Shown: one piece after another, positions 8,811 to 16,204 of the stretch | Numbering within the stretch: position 1 is the first letter of the stretch | Layout of the letters: each line of letters starts with the position of its first letter | Assembly (NCBI GenBank): GCA_937894515.1 | Contig: CALCRH010000114.1 | Span: 1-24,268, forward strand | Source: an uncultured Clostridia bacterium | GTDB lineage: Bacteria > Bacillota > Clostridia > Oscillospirales > Oscillospiraceae | Reading direction: 5' to 3' | Length of the DNA stretch: 24,268 bases | The notes under the pieces: generated by a model | Databases searched by the model: none | What the model was told of the DNA's origin: nothing | Seen by the model: the letters and a program-made list of their open reading frames with translations, nothing else | Program-made: the position numbers and the translations under genes

Positions 8811-10124
8811 TCATGCCCTCCGCACATACACATCTATGGTGCTTCCTGCTTTAATCAAAGCCGTTCCCTGCGCAATGAAGTCAAATGCGTTTATTCCGTC
8901 AGCATTTGAAGGATTTACTTTGACAACTCCGTTATATGCCGCACCCCAGTTGTTGCCGCCAGCAACGGCATACACGGATTTCCAAAAACCGTCTTTTTCC
9001 ACATATATGTATTCGTATCTGTCTGATGTTGTGAAAGTACCACTTGTTACAAGTTCCGTTCGTGCTGTGTTGTCTGTTTTTAACTTCACGACAGCATTAG
9101 CCGCATTCGTTGCAAGCAATTTGCAGACCAGCAGAATCCCGTCAACATCGTATCCAATGTTAACAGAAACAGACGCTACATCCTCTGCGATGCTGAGCGA
9201 CTGAAGGAATTCATATTTTCCTTGCGTCCCAATCCTCGCCCTCGCCGCCGCCTGTTCTGCGGCAGTCCATGCCGCTCCCTTGCCGTCACACATGGCGGCT
9301 TTGACGGCGTGGTCAAGGTGAAAGGATGTGATAGGAGCGTAGTTGTTGGTTCGTGCGGAAATAACATTATCGGCCGCTGAATTTATGTAAAGATTTCCGA
9401 TTGCGTTAACGCCAATGCCATACGATAAGTTTCCTTTGGAAACGCCGAAGCTGTTATTTGTCGCCCACGGAATATCCGCCACCCCATCACTAACGATTGA
9501 TGAGCCGTTGATTGTGACATCTCCGACCGCCTCAAACTCCTCAACCTTAATCTGCTCAAGTTCGTTGATTTTGAGAGCCGTGATATGCATCGCACCGCTG
9601 TATTTCCACACAGCAGTGAATTCAAGAACCTTTTCATCATGAACAGGGTCATCGACAGGCGGGAGTGATGGGATAAATGTTACTGACTCATACTCGGCAT
9701 AGAGGAAGTACTTATCGTCACGATACTTGTCCGCAAGCTGTGCATAGTTGACTGCAACTCCATCGTGCTTGAAAGAGAGCGGGCTGCCTTCAAGAACAAC
9801 CTTGTAGAATTCCATCTTGTTGCTGACTTCCTGCGAGATGGAATTTATCTCCTGCCGGATTTCGGTGTCATCGTACTCGGGGCCGGCGGGGCCTGCAGGT
9901 CCTCTCTCTCCCGCGGGCCCGCGCTCACCCTGGATCCCTTGCTCTCCGCGCTCCCCGCGCTCCCCGCGCTCGCCTGGGACCCCCTGTTCTCCGCGCTCTC
10001 CGCGTTCCCCGCGCTCGCCCCGCTCCCCGGTTTGTCCGCGTTCTCCCTGCGGCCCGACCTGGTCCACCTGGAAGGTTATGTTCAGCGTTTCTTCCACCAC
10101 TTCAAATCTGATTTCTTCAGTCAT
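8811..10124 (-). CDS. Collagen-like tail fibre / receptor-binding protein
   Basis: 437 residues. Residues 1-23 form a short beta-rich attachment segment (TEEIRFEVVEETLNITFQV). Residues 24-83 are 20 uninterrupted Gly-X-Y triplets, mainly GER, GEQ and GPA, expected to form a collagen-like triple helix. A long beta-rich C-terminal part follows, including a segment like TAAEQAAARARIGTQGKYEF that resembles the end of fibre shafts. The start overlaps the previous stop by 8 nt. The C-terminal two thirds is visibly more AT-rich than neighbouring genes, consistent with exchange of the receptor-binding part. Family knowledge: phage fibres with collagen repeats trimerise and mediate host contact. Confidence 0.85.
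   Translation of the reverse strand: MTEEIRFEVVEETLNITFQVDQVGPQGERGQTGERGERGERGERGEQGVPGERGERGERGEQGIQGERGPAGERGPAGPAGPEYDDTEIRQEINSISQEVSNKMEFYKVVLEGSPLSFKHDGVAVNYAQLADKYRDDKYFLYAEYESVTFIPSLPPVDDPVHDEKVLEFTAVWKYSGAMHITALKINELEQIKVEEFEAVGDVTINGSSIVSDGVADIPWATNNSFGVSKGNLSYGIGVNAIGNLYINSAADNVISARTNNYAPITSFHLDHAVKAAMCDGKGAAWTAAEQAAARARIGTQGKYEFLQSLSIAEDVASVSVNIGYDVDGILLVCKLLATNAANAVVKLKTDNTARTELVTSGTFTTSDRYEYIYVEKDGFWKSVYAVAGGNNWGAAYNGVVKVNPSNADGINAFDFIAQGTALIKAGSTIDVYVRRA
9876..10055 (-). repeat. Gly-X-Y coding repeat (20 triplets)
   Basis: A 9-nt-periodic GC-rich tract that encodes residues 24-83 of the fibre protein. Many units read GER or GEQ, so the DNA is near-identical from unit to unit and may expand or contract by slippage. 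Confidence 0.9.
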
Positions 10125-10431
10125 GCGTTACATCACCTCGAATTCTCATCTTGCTTCGTTCGATCAAAGGCACGTTTATTTCTCCTCTGTCCAGGTCAAT
10201 ATCGTAGATATATGTCCCCGGCTCCAGCTGCTGTGTGTCCTTGTTCTCTATCGTGATCACAATCGTCATGCTGCTGTCCAGCACCTCTTCCTTTGTGATC
10301 AGCGCCTCGCCGTCCAGGCTTTCTCGCACCATCATTCGCACCCTGTCGCCGACAGCTGCTCCGCCCTCAAACGTCATCCGCATTGTTTTCGTCTTCCCGC
10401 GGTAAATGTCCAGGTTTAATGTGTTTGCCAT
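10117..10431 (-). CDS. Short beta-rich protein of unknown function upstream of the fibre
   Basis: 104 residues from MANTLNLDIYRGKTKTMRMT. AGAGGG lies 6 nt before the ATG, and the ATG follows the amidase stop by 2 nt. Alternating hydrophobic strands (VRMMVRESLDGEALITKEEV, PGTYIYDIDLD) suggest an immunoglobulin-like or beta-sandwich fold. The GTYIYDIDL segment resembles small baseplate or fibre-adaptor proteins that precede collagen-like fibres in Gram-positive phages. A role as fibre attachment protein is inferred from fold prediction and position. Confidence 0.75.
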   Translation of the reverse strand: MANTLNLDIYRGKTKTMRMTFEGGAAVGDRVRMMVRESLDGEALITKEEVLDSSMTIVITIENKDTQQLEPGTYIYDIDLDRGEINVPLIERSKMRIRGDVTHD

Positions 10432-10433
10432 TG

Positions 10434-11018
10434 TCACCCTCTCTTTTCTTCCAGAATCTTCCGCACCTCGGCCCGGAAGTCGTCCATGCTGTACCCGAAT
10501 TTCTTCCACCAGTGCGTTGGATCCGAATGAGCTGACGCGATATGCAGCTTGTATCCCTCCGCATGGGAGCAGATGCTCTCCACCGGCAGGTCGTATTCCT
10601 CGCACAGCATCGCGCAGAATTCCGCCGCTTCCCGGTAGGTCGCCTCCATGTATGCACGGTCTGTCTTCGCGTCCTCGCAGATTTCAAAGGCAATATGCGT
10701 CAGGTTCCCGCTCTGCTTTTTGTATGCAGCTGTCGCATACCCGCAGTGCCATGCGCAGATGTCAAAAGGCAGCACCTGGTAGGTCGCCACGGTCCCGTCC
10801 GCCATCTTCCCGATAAACGCATGCACCGCTTTGGTTGCCGTCCTCTTGTTCCAGTGCTTGGAATATGGTTTCCCCAGCAGTCCGTCATCCGGTGCCACAT
10901 ATCGCCGCAGCCACGGATTATTCGCTCCCGTGCTGTGCACCATGATTCCCTGCAACTTCAGCTCGTCCGCCTTCCGGAAGGCCGGGTTCTCTGTCGCTAT
11001 CATCTTGTGAAAGTTCAT
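10434..11018 (-). CDS. N-acetylmuramoyl-L-alanine amidase (Amidase_2), second phage lysin
   Basis: 194 residues. It cleaves the amide bond between MurNAc and L-Ala in peptidoglycan. The Amidase_2/PGRP fold is indicated by GIMVHSTG (zinc ligand H28), AWHCGY at about 90-94, HIAFEICED near 108-116, and the C-terminal SHAEGY...HSDPTHWW region, with H152 and D166 the likely remaining zinc ligands. There is no cell-wall-binding domain and no signal peptide. The ATG overlaps the previous stop (ATGA). It lies among tail and fibre genes, not in the lysis cassette, which already has an NlpC/P60 endolysin. It may act from the virion during entry, or as a second lysis enzyme. Confidence 0.88.
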   Translation of the reverse strand: MNFHKMIATENPAFRKADELKLQGIMVHSTGANNPWLRRYVAPDDGLLGKPYSKHWNKRTATKAVHAFIGKMADGTVATYQVLPFDICAWHCGYATAAYKKQSGNLTHIAFEICEDAKTDRAYMEATYREAAEFCAMLCEEYDLPVESICSHAEGYKLHIASAHSDPTHWWKKFGYSMDDFRAEVRKILEEKRG

Positions 11019-11545
11019 ACGCCCACCTCCACCAGTTCTCCGTTCTCCATCACATACGCCGCCTCTATCCCGTCCGCCTCTGTCTCGATCAGTTCATTGC
11101 CCAGCATCACGCGAAATACGGCTCCGCCTTTATCCACAACACATGTCCATCTTTGGGTTGAGTCCTTTTCGCCTTCTCCTCCGGCTGCATACGTTGTTTT
11201 CACCTTGAACGTCATGCTCGCCGCCGGTTCCCCTTCTGCCAGTTCTGCTTTGTCGATGGTCAGCGTTCCAATGTCGTATGTGTAATTTCCCGTTTTTGTT
11301 GTCGTCAGCGCCAGTGTTTTTGCCAGTCTCTGACTTCCAATCACCACGGTGAATGTTTTGTTCTTGTTTCCCGATGTGTTTGAAACGTGATGCACAATGA
11401 ACACATCGTATTCCATTCTCCCGCCGGCTCTTCTGTGCCTGTACTTGATGTCTATCGTTTCATACGTCACAACATTTCCGTTTGTTCTGACGTTCTGCTG
11501 AATAACTATTCCTGTTTTAACGGTTTCTTCGATCCACTCCGCCAT
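11015..11545 (-). CDS. Beta-rich structural-type protein, unknown
   Basis: 176 residues, starting 2 nt after the repeat-fibre stop. GGAGG lies 5-6 nt before the ATG, inside the end of the preceding gene. The sequence is dominated by alternating strands (YETIDIKYRHRRAGG, TYDIGTLTIDKAELAEG, AASMTFKVKTTYAAGG) and ends in a short motif-like tail, MENGELVEVGV. No catalytic motif or membrane helix is visible. Position suggests a tail or fibre accessory component; I do not recognise a family. Confidence 0.75.
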   Translation of the reverse strand: MAEWIEETVKTGIVIQQNVRTNGNVVTYETIDIKYRHRRAGGRMEYDVFIVHHVSNTSGNKNKTFTVVIGSQRLAKTLALTTTKTGNYTYDIGTLTIDKAELAEGEPAASMTFKVKTTYAAGGEGEKDSTQRWTCVVDKGGAVFRVMLGNELIETEADGIEAAYVMENGELVEVGV

Positions 11546-11546
11546 A

Positions 11547-12338
11547 TCAGGCCTCCGTTTTCAGCCATATGTCTCCGTCCTGCATCCCGCTCGGCTGCGT
11601 TTCGCTCACGAAGATCCTCCGCACCTGGTTTGCTTCCAGCCCCACGGCCTCATAGTTCAGTGCCGCCAGCTTGTCCTGTGTCACGCTGTTCTGTGCGATC
11701 TTCTCCCCGGTCACCGCTCCGTCTGCCAGCTTCTCTCCGGTAACTGCTCTTGCTGCCAGCTTTGTGGTTGTCACCGCCCCGGTTCCCAGCTTTGTGGTCG
11801 TCACCGCGCTCGTTGCGATCTTCTCCGCCGTAACAGCCGCCGCAGCCAGTTTTATGGATGTTATAGCCGCGTCCAGGATGGCCAGCGTATTCACGCTTCC
11901 GGCAGCGTATTTCCCGCTGGTAATGCTTCCATCCTCCAGCTTGGCTCCCGGTACCCCTGCCAGCTTTTCCGCCGTCACAGCGCCCGTAGCGATCTTCACC
12001 GCGGTTACCGCGCCGTCCGCCAGCTTCTGCTCTGTAATGGCTCCGTCCGCAACAGCGCCCTGGCTCATGTCTCGCATGGCCTGTGCCAGTGCCTCCAGCG
12101 CGTCCTGCACGTTTCCGGCAGTCAGCCCCGTCACCTCGTCAATGCCGATCTGTCCGGCAGCCTCCGCCGCCCGCAGCATATCGATCAGCGCATTGAATCG
12201 CGGCCGCAGCACCTCCTCCGCCAGCCGGTCAAACACCTTCTTGTTCTCGTCCGGTGTCCCGCCCAGGCGGTTCTCCTCCGCTTGTACGCCATAGGCCGCG
12301 ATATCCGCCTTGGATATCTTCAGGTCCTTGAATTCCAT
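11547..12338 (-). CDS. Repeat-rich tail fibre or fibre-shaft protein
   Basis: 263 residues from MEFKDLKISKADIAAYGVQ. AGGAG is 7 nt before this ATG; ATGs at 12344 and 12380 fit less well. Residues 1-90 form a helical head. About 92-215 contain around 13 decapeptide-like repeats of the form xGAVTxEKLA (for example DGAVTAVKIA, TGAVTAEKLA). The C terminus, FVSETQPSGMQDGDIWLK, matches the segment that ends many phage fibre and tail proteins. Repeats of this type form beta-solenoid or trimeric shafts. It follows the hub gene, consistent with a fibre or tail-tip component. Confidence 0.8.
   Translation of the reverse strand: MEFKDLKISKADIAAYGVQAEENRLGGTPDENKKVFDRLAEEVLRPRFNALIDMLRAAEAAGQIGIDEVTGLTAGNVQDALEALAQAMRDMSQGAVADGAITEQKLADGAVTAVKIATGAVTAEKLAGVPGAKLEDGSITSGKYAAGSVNTLAILDAAITSIKLAAAAVTAEKIATSAVTTTKLGTGAVTTTKLAARAVTGEKLADGAVTGEKIAQNSVTQDKLAALNYEAVGLEANQVRRIFVSETQPSGMQDGDIWLKTEA
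11665..12060 (-). repeat. Degenerate 30-nt tandem coding repeat (GAVTxEKLA)
   Basis: Imperfect tandem units, about 30 nt each, encode a 10-residue motif. Units differ by point changes, which argues for protein-level selection. Boundaries are approximate. Confidence 0.75.
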
Positions 12339-12351
12339 TCCCATTCTCCTC

Positions 12352-14226
12352 TCATCGTTTAGAAAAGCCGCCGGCCACATAGTGCTTCGTGATTTGGAAT
12401 ATGCCGAATCCCTCGCCCGGTGCGTTGCTCCGGCAGATGATCTGCAGCCTCTTGTAGTTGCGCACCTTCCGATTCAGGAAGATCTCCTGCGCTTCGTCCT
12501 TGTTGCCGAAGTCCACGCGCTCAAAGTCGATGTCGTTAAAGTCCAGCATGTCCAGCAGCTTCGTGTTTGCCCATTTCTCGCCGCCGCCTGTTCTGTCCGT
12601 TCGGTAATATACAGTCGCCCCGCCTCTCGCATACGGCTTAATGGTCACGCAGCAGCCTTTCTTTATCATCGTTTTCTGTATTGCCGGCGTTCCGTCATCA
12701 TCGTATCGTGTGGCCCATACCGCATCGATTCCGTCTTCCTCATCGTAATAGACTGCCGGGCCGTCCTGGTCCGTCCGGAATTTGCACACCCTGCCGTCCG
12801 CCGTGCCGAACCACAGCTCGTCTTTTTCTCCGGTGGAATCCACCAGCCAGCATATCGCCGGCACGTTTTCCCAATAGAAGCATTCGTACCGGTAGTCGTA
12901 GCTTATGGATGTTCTGTAGTCCTTCTGCTGCCGTCCGTCCATTCCGTACACATGCCCGTTTGGCAGTGCCAGCAGGTACCGCCCGTCAAACACCACAGCC
13001 TCCGCCTCGCTCAGTCGTTCCTCTCCCATCAGCTTCGGTGCCACGCGGTCGCCGCGGCTTGCTGTCAGCTTGGCGCTGGTGTAGCTGTTGGTCGTCAGCG
13101 CAGTAATGCCGGTTCTCGCCAGGAATAACGGGTCGTTGTTCAGGTTGGCGAAGCTTCCCCGCGCCATGGCTCCCACGCCTGTGATCGCCTGTGTCAGCGT
13201 GAATACAGCCTCTCCATCGTCATTCAGCTGCCCGTACCTTAAGAAGATCGTTGCGTCCTGCCCGTTGTCCTCCTTCACCACGCCCAAGTAGCTTCCCATG
13301 TACAGATAGCCCATGATCGCCGTGTCCTCGGGGCCTACAACAGTGTAGGAAAGGTCCGGGAAATATGTTGGATCCTCCAGTCCGCTGGTCCAGTCCACGT
13401 TCCGCATGTCCCGGTTCCCGCTGATCACGATGCGGTCATTGTTCCCTACGCCGTGCTTTGTGATAATGCTGCACTTGTCGATGCGGTCCGTGTATCCTTC
13501 CACCGTGTGAGAGAATCGGATCACCACATTGTCCGCCATGCCCGCCAGCGGCTTTGCCGGTGCCGTTGTGAAGGAAACTGTCCCTGCCGCATAGTTCACG
13601 TTCGCCGGTGTCGTTTCCGTGCCCTCGATCCACGCCGTCACGGTCGTTCCCGTGTCGATCGGTGAATCCAGCCGGAAGGTCTTTGTGGTTCCGTCTCCCG
13701 GGAAGCTGTTCTTACGCCACGGTGTCAGCATATTCACGTCTTCATAGCTCATGCCGCTGCCGTTGGCCGGATTCATGGAAATGGTCGTCAGTGGTATATA
13801 GCAGTCATCCCGCTCGGATACGCGGATCATCCTCTCGCCGTTCCAGCTGTAATAGCCCGCGCCGGTGGCGATCCACATCTCGCCCTTCATGTACGCGCCC
13901 TGGCTCCGCTTCAGCTCCGGCAGATCGCTCCGCAGCAGCTCCGGCTCCCCGCCCGGCTTCCACTGGTAGAAGTTCGCCCCGCTGTGGATCCCGAAGATCG
14001 TTCCGCTTTCCTTCTCCAGCAGATACAGCCCGTTTATCCTCTCGCCCAGATTCAGCAGCGATCGCCAGCCCTTTCTCTTTTGCGGGTGTCCGCCCGCATC
14101 GGAAACCATGTTGGTGCACAGTGGGCTGCGGCTGTAGTCAACCAGTGAAGGATCTGTCGAGAAGTCTGCCCCGCGGAATTCTGCGTATACTCGCCGGCTG
14201 ATCGCCGCTCCCGCTCGTCTTGCCAT
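12352..14226 (-). CDS. Tail hub/nozzle beta-propeller protein (P22 gp10-like candidate)
   Basis: 624 residues, ATG with GGAGGGGG 8 nt upstream. It begins with a conserved-looking segment, YAEFRGADFSTDPSLVDYSR, then HPQKRKGWRSLLNLGERING, typical of podoviral hub or stabilisation proteins. Repeated blade-like strands follow (GYLYMGSYLGVVKEDN, ALPNGHVYGMDGRQQKDYR, ELWFGTADGRVCKFRTDQDG). The C-terminal segment NYKRLQIICRSNAPGEGFGI also fits this class. Known: such proteins close the portal-adaptor channel and carry fibres or a needle. It directly follows the adaptor gene, which fits assembly order. Homology to P22 gp10 is an inference from layout and motifs. Confidence 0.75.
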   Translation of the reverse strand: MARRAGAAISRRVYAEFRGADFSTDPSLVDYSRSPLCTNMVSDAGGHPQKRKGWRSLLNLGERINGLYLLEKESGTIFGIHSGANFYQWKPGGEPELLRSDLPELKRSQGAYMKGEMWIATGAGYYSWNGERMIRVSERDDCYIPLTTISMNPANGSGMSYEDVNMLTPWRKNSFPGDGTTKTFRLDSPIDTGTTVTAWIEGTETTPANVNYAAGTVSFTTAPAKPLAGMADNVVIRFSHTVEGYTDRIDKCSIITKHGVGNNDRIVISGNRDMRNVDWTSGLEDPTYFPDLSYTVVGPEDTAIMGYLYMGSYLGVVKEDNGQDATIFLRYGQLNDDGEAVFTLTQAITGVGAMARGSFANLNNDPLFLARTGITALTTNSYTSAKLTASRGDRVAPKLMGEERLSEAEAVVFDGRYLLALPNGHVYGMDGRQQKDYRTSISYDYRYECFYWENVPAICWLVDSTGEKDELWFGTADGRVCKFRTDQDGPAVYYDEEDGIDAVWATRYDDDGTPAIQKTMIKKGCCVTIKPYARGGATVYYRTDRTGGGEKWANTKLLDMLDFNDIDFERVDFGNKDEAQEIFLNRKVRNYKRLQIICRSNAPGEGFGIFQITKHYVAGGFSKR

Positions 14227-14231
14227 TCATC

Positions 14232-14780
14232 TCACCCCCTCCAGAATCCCTGTCGGAAGCCGATTGGCTCCGCCTGCTTCAGCTCCGCCGCCATCTGCTG
14301 GTAGATGTTCCAGTATGGAGTCCAGTCCGTCACGATGTCCGGCAGAAGGTTCTGTGCACAGATGAAATACGGCAGCGCCTGGGCTGCGTCCTCATCGATC
14401 TCCAGCTCATACTCATCCTCGGTCTCCGGCTCCAGCTTCTCCGGCAGCGCCGCATACTCCACGGTGATGTCCTCGCTCCGTTCCCGCTCCGGGATGTAGA
14501 TCTTCTTTCCGCGCCACGGATACCCGGCATAGGATTTCCCGTCACGCCATACCTTCCGCAGCTTCAGAAAGTCCTCCGGCATGCTGTAGAGCGTCTTTCC
14601 CTCCTGCCGGCGGATCCTGTACTCTCGAATGATCGGCTTAATGGATGACAGAGCCTTCTGCCCTGCGTCCATGAAACGGATCATTTTCAGCTCAATATCT
14701 TCATCGTGTTCGATCTCGCCGCCGGCGCTGTGTTCGTCCAGCAGCATGTAAACACGTTCTTTGCATTCTCCAACAGTCAT
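14232..14780 (-). CDS. Head-tail adaptor protein (P22 gp4 / T7 gp11-like candidate)
   Basis: 182 residues from MTVGECKERVYMLLDEHS. N-terminal helices are followed by a conserved-looking core, LYSMPEDFLKLRKVWRDGKS and WRGKKIYIPERE, and then an acidic stretch (EDEYELEIDEDAAQALPYF). This helix-strand layout and length are typical of podoviral adaptors that attach below the portal. A ribosome site (AGAAGGG, 7 nt) precedes the ATG. It is the first gene after the terminator-like hairpin following endolysin, and it starts the neck/tail cluster. Confidence 0.75.
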   Translation of the reverse strand: MTVGECKERVYMLLDEHSAGGEIEHDEDIELKMIRFMDAGQKALSSIKPIIREYRIRRQEGKTLYSMPEDFLKLRKVWRDGKSYAGYPWRGKKIYIPERERSEDITVEYAALPEKLEPETEDEYELEIDEDAAQALPYFICAQNLLPDIVTDWTPYWNIYQQMAAELKQAEPIGFRQGFWRG

Positions 14781-14794
14781 AGTTTTTCCCTTCT

Positions 14795-14830
14795 AAGCAA
14801 AACAGAGCGAGGTGTTTGCCCCGCCCTGTT
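14795..14830 (-). terminator. Candidate rho-independent terminator after endolysin
   Basis: On the minus strand, AACAGGGCGGGG and CCTCGCTCTGTT form a 12-bp stem with two G-U pairs, a 6-nt loop, and a following TTGCTT. It lies between the endolysin stop (14840) and the adaptor start (14780). The U-tract is short, so it may attenuate rather than stop transcription. Confidence 0.6.
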
Positions 14831-14839
14831 CAGTTTGAT

Positions 14840-15688
14840 TTAGTTGTTCAGGAGTTTTCCCCAGGTGCCGCTCCCGGCGATTCCGTCCGGATCCATTCCG
14901 TTCGCCGCCTGGAAGGTCATCACTGCCTGCTCCGTCTGCGCTTCATAATCGCCGGTGATCTGGCATTTAGCGCCTCTCTCGTTCAGACATGCCTGCAGCA
15001 TTCGCACTGCCAGTCCGGTGGCTCCTCTTCGCAGCACAGGCACCTTCACCTCGCAGGCATCCTGCGTTCCCTCGTCCTGTGTCTTCAGGCTCCTGCCCGG
15101 ATAGATGATGCTGCCGTCCGCAATGTTGTTGAGCCGCTTCAGCTTTTCAATGCCTCCCAGGATATCCGTCTTGCCATACACCTTCTCGGCGATGGCCCAC
15201 AGGCTGTCACCCGGCTGCACCGTGTATCTGTCAGGCGTTCCGCTTTCCTTCTCTGCATATCGGAGCACCACGTCCCAGCCGCCGGAGTACAGGTAGTAAC
15301 TGCGCTTTGCGATCTCGCGGCCGTTCTGGTCTCCGGACGCTCCGCCCACTGTCATCCCGTACTCGTTGATGCTGGCCTGAACGATCATTCCGCCGCCGCA
15401 GCAGATCGCCGTGTGGCTTGCCACGTTCAGCAGAACATCGCCTCTCTGCAGTCCCGCTCCGGTGTTCAGATTTACCTTCCCGGTCACGTCCTCGAAGCCC
15501 TTCACGATCATGTCCTGATACATGTTCCCGGTGTAGGTGCACTGCAGAGCCACGCCGGCTGCTCTGTATGCAGATATCACCAGGCTGGAGCAGTCATAAT
15601 CCGGGCCCCATCGGTTGTGCTGGTCATAGCCGTGGCTGTCATCCGCGGCGATCTGTTCGGCCCATGCGGCCGCAGCATCCGCAATCAT
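14840..15688 (-). CDS. Endolysin: NlpC/P60-type peptidase with LysM and PG-binding domains
   Basis: 282 residues that degrade peptidoglycan at lysis. Residues 1-145 form an NlpC/P60 cysteine peptidase: C33 in YDCSSLV, the catalytic His probably H92 in SHTAI, followed by a polar residue near 108. Residues 155-201 are a LysM domain (YTVQPGDSLWAIAEKVYG). Residues 217-280 are a PG_binding_1-type domain (LRRGATGLAVRMLQ...DGIAGSGTWGKLL). There is no signal peptide, so it needs the holin. The ATG overlaps the holin stop (ATGA). The modular order, catalytic then two wall-binding domains, is common in clostridial phage lysins. Confidence 0.93.
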   Translation of the reverse strand: MIADAAAAWAEQIAADDSHGYDQHNRWGPDYDCSSLVISAYRAAGVALQCTYTGNMYQDMIVKGFEDVTGKVNLNTGAGLQRGDVLLNVASHTAICCGGGMIVQASINEYGMTVGGASGDQNGREIAKRSYYLYSGGWDVVLRYAEKESGTPDRYTVQPGDSLWAIAEKVYGKTDILGGIEKLKRLNNIADGSIIYPGRSLKTQDEGTQDACEVKVPVLRRGATGLAVRMLQACLNERGAKCQITGDYEAQTEQAVMTFQAANGMDPDGIAGSGTWGKLLNN

Positions 15689-15876
15689 TCTTCCACTTCC
15701 GGCAGTCCGCCGATGCTGGTCAGCAGGCTCAGGATGGCAGCCACTGCCGCCACGCTTCCCACCTGGAGCCAGTTGATCTCACTCACAGCCGCGCCCACGC
15801 CGATGGCCGCCGCAGCGCTCTGTGCAAAGGTACGCACGGCGCGGATCAGCGCCGCCTTCCACCATTTCTTAGTCAT
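15685..15876 (-). CDS. Holin (r1t/phage holin family)
   Basis: 63 residues from MTKKWWKAALIRAVRTFAQ. Two hydrophobic helices (about 18-32 and 38-56) are separated by SEINW; the C terminus is short and acidic. This matches the r1t-type phage holin pattern, with the conserved WWKAAxIRAxRTFAQ start and AIGVGAAVSEINWLQV core. It permits endolysin release. Tandem ATGs lie at 15879 and 15876, both after AGGA; the second has better spacing. It overlaps the preceding membrane protein by 8 nt and the endolysin by 4 nt. Confidence 0.88.
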   Translation of the reverse strand: MTKKWWKAALIRAVRTFAQSAAAAIGVGAAVSEINWLQVGSVAAVAAILSLLTSIGGLPEVEE

Positions 15877-16129
15877 CATTCTTCCTTTCCAGCACGGTGA
15901 TGCGCAGCTCATGGTCTTTCAGCTGCTCTCCGTGCTCGTCCAGCTTTTCATAAATACGGTCGTGGCTCTGCTGGTTCCGGTCATTGAATTCTTTCAATGA
16001 ATCGGCCAGGCCCTGCGTCTTGATGCTCAGCTCCGTCACCTTCCCGGTCAGATTGATTACCGGCTTGGTAACGGGGAATATCAGTCCGATGATCACCACG
16101 ATCACTTCAATGATCCGCCATTCTGTCAT
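15869..16129 (-). CDS. XhlA-like lysis accessory membrane protein
   Basis: 86 residues. An N-terminal hydrophobic helix (IIEVIVVIIGLIFPVTKPVI) is followed by a coiled coil (LADSLKEFNDRNQQSHDRIYEKLDEHGEQL). AGGAGG is 8-9 nt before the ATG. Position immediately upstream of holin and endolysin fits haemolysin XhlA-like or holin-associated proteins. Classical XhlA places its membrane helix at the C terminus, so the topology here is reversed and the family name is tentative. Confidence 0.75.
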   Translation of the reverse strand: MTEWRIIEVIVVIIGLIFPVTKPVINLTGKVTELSIKTQGLADSLKEFNDRNQQSHDRIYEKLDEHGEQLKDHELRITVLERKNDD

Positions 16130-16151
16130 AACAGCGCCCTCCTATAGGCTC

Positions 16152-16179
16152 ATCCTCCCCCGGTGTCCCGGAGGAGGAT
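16152..16179. terminator. Strong 12-bp hairpin after major capsid gene
   Basis: ATCCTCCCCCGG and CCGGAGGAGGAT pair over 12 bp around a TGTC loop (one G-U or A-C position depending on strand). A T-rich run, TTTTGTCTTT, follows on the plus strand; on the minus strand, which carries the genes, no U-tract follows. It could terminate plus-strand transcription or stabilise the 3' end of the capsid message. Confidence 0.55.
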
Positions 16180-16204
16180 TTTGTCTTTCGGTTTCTGTTA
16201 TGGA

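Noticed and set aside
9876..10055. Tandem repeat resembling a CRISPR array
   Set aside because: No spacers; it encodes Gly-X-Y collagen triplets in frame.
11665..12060. Tandem repeat resembling a CRISPR or VNTR
   Set aside because: Degenerate 30-nt units encode a protein repeat in frame with the fibre gene.
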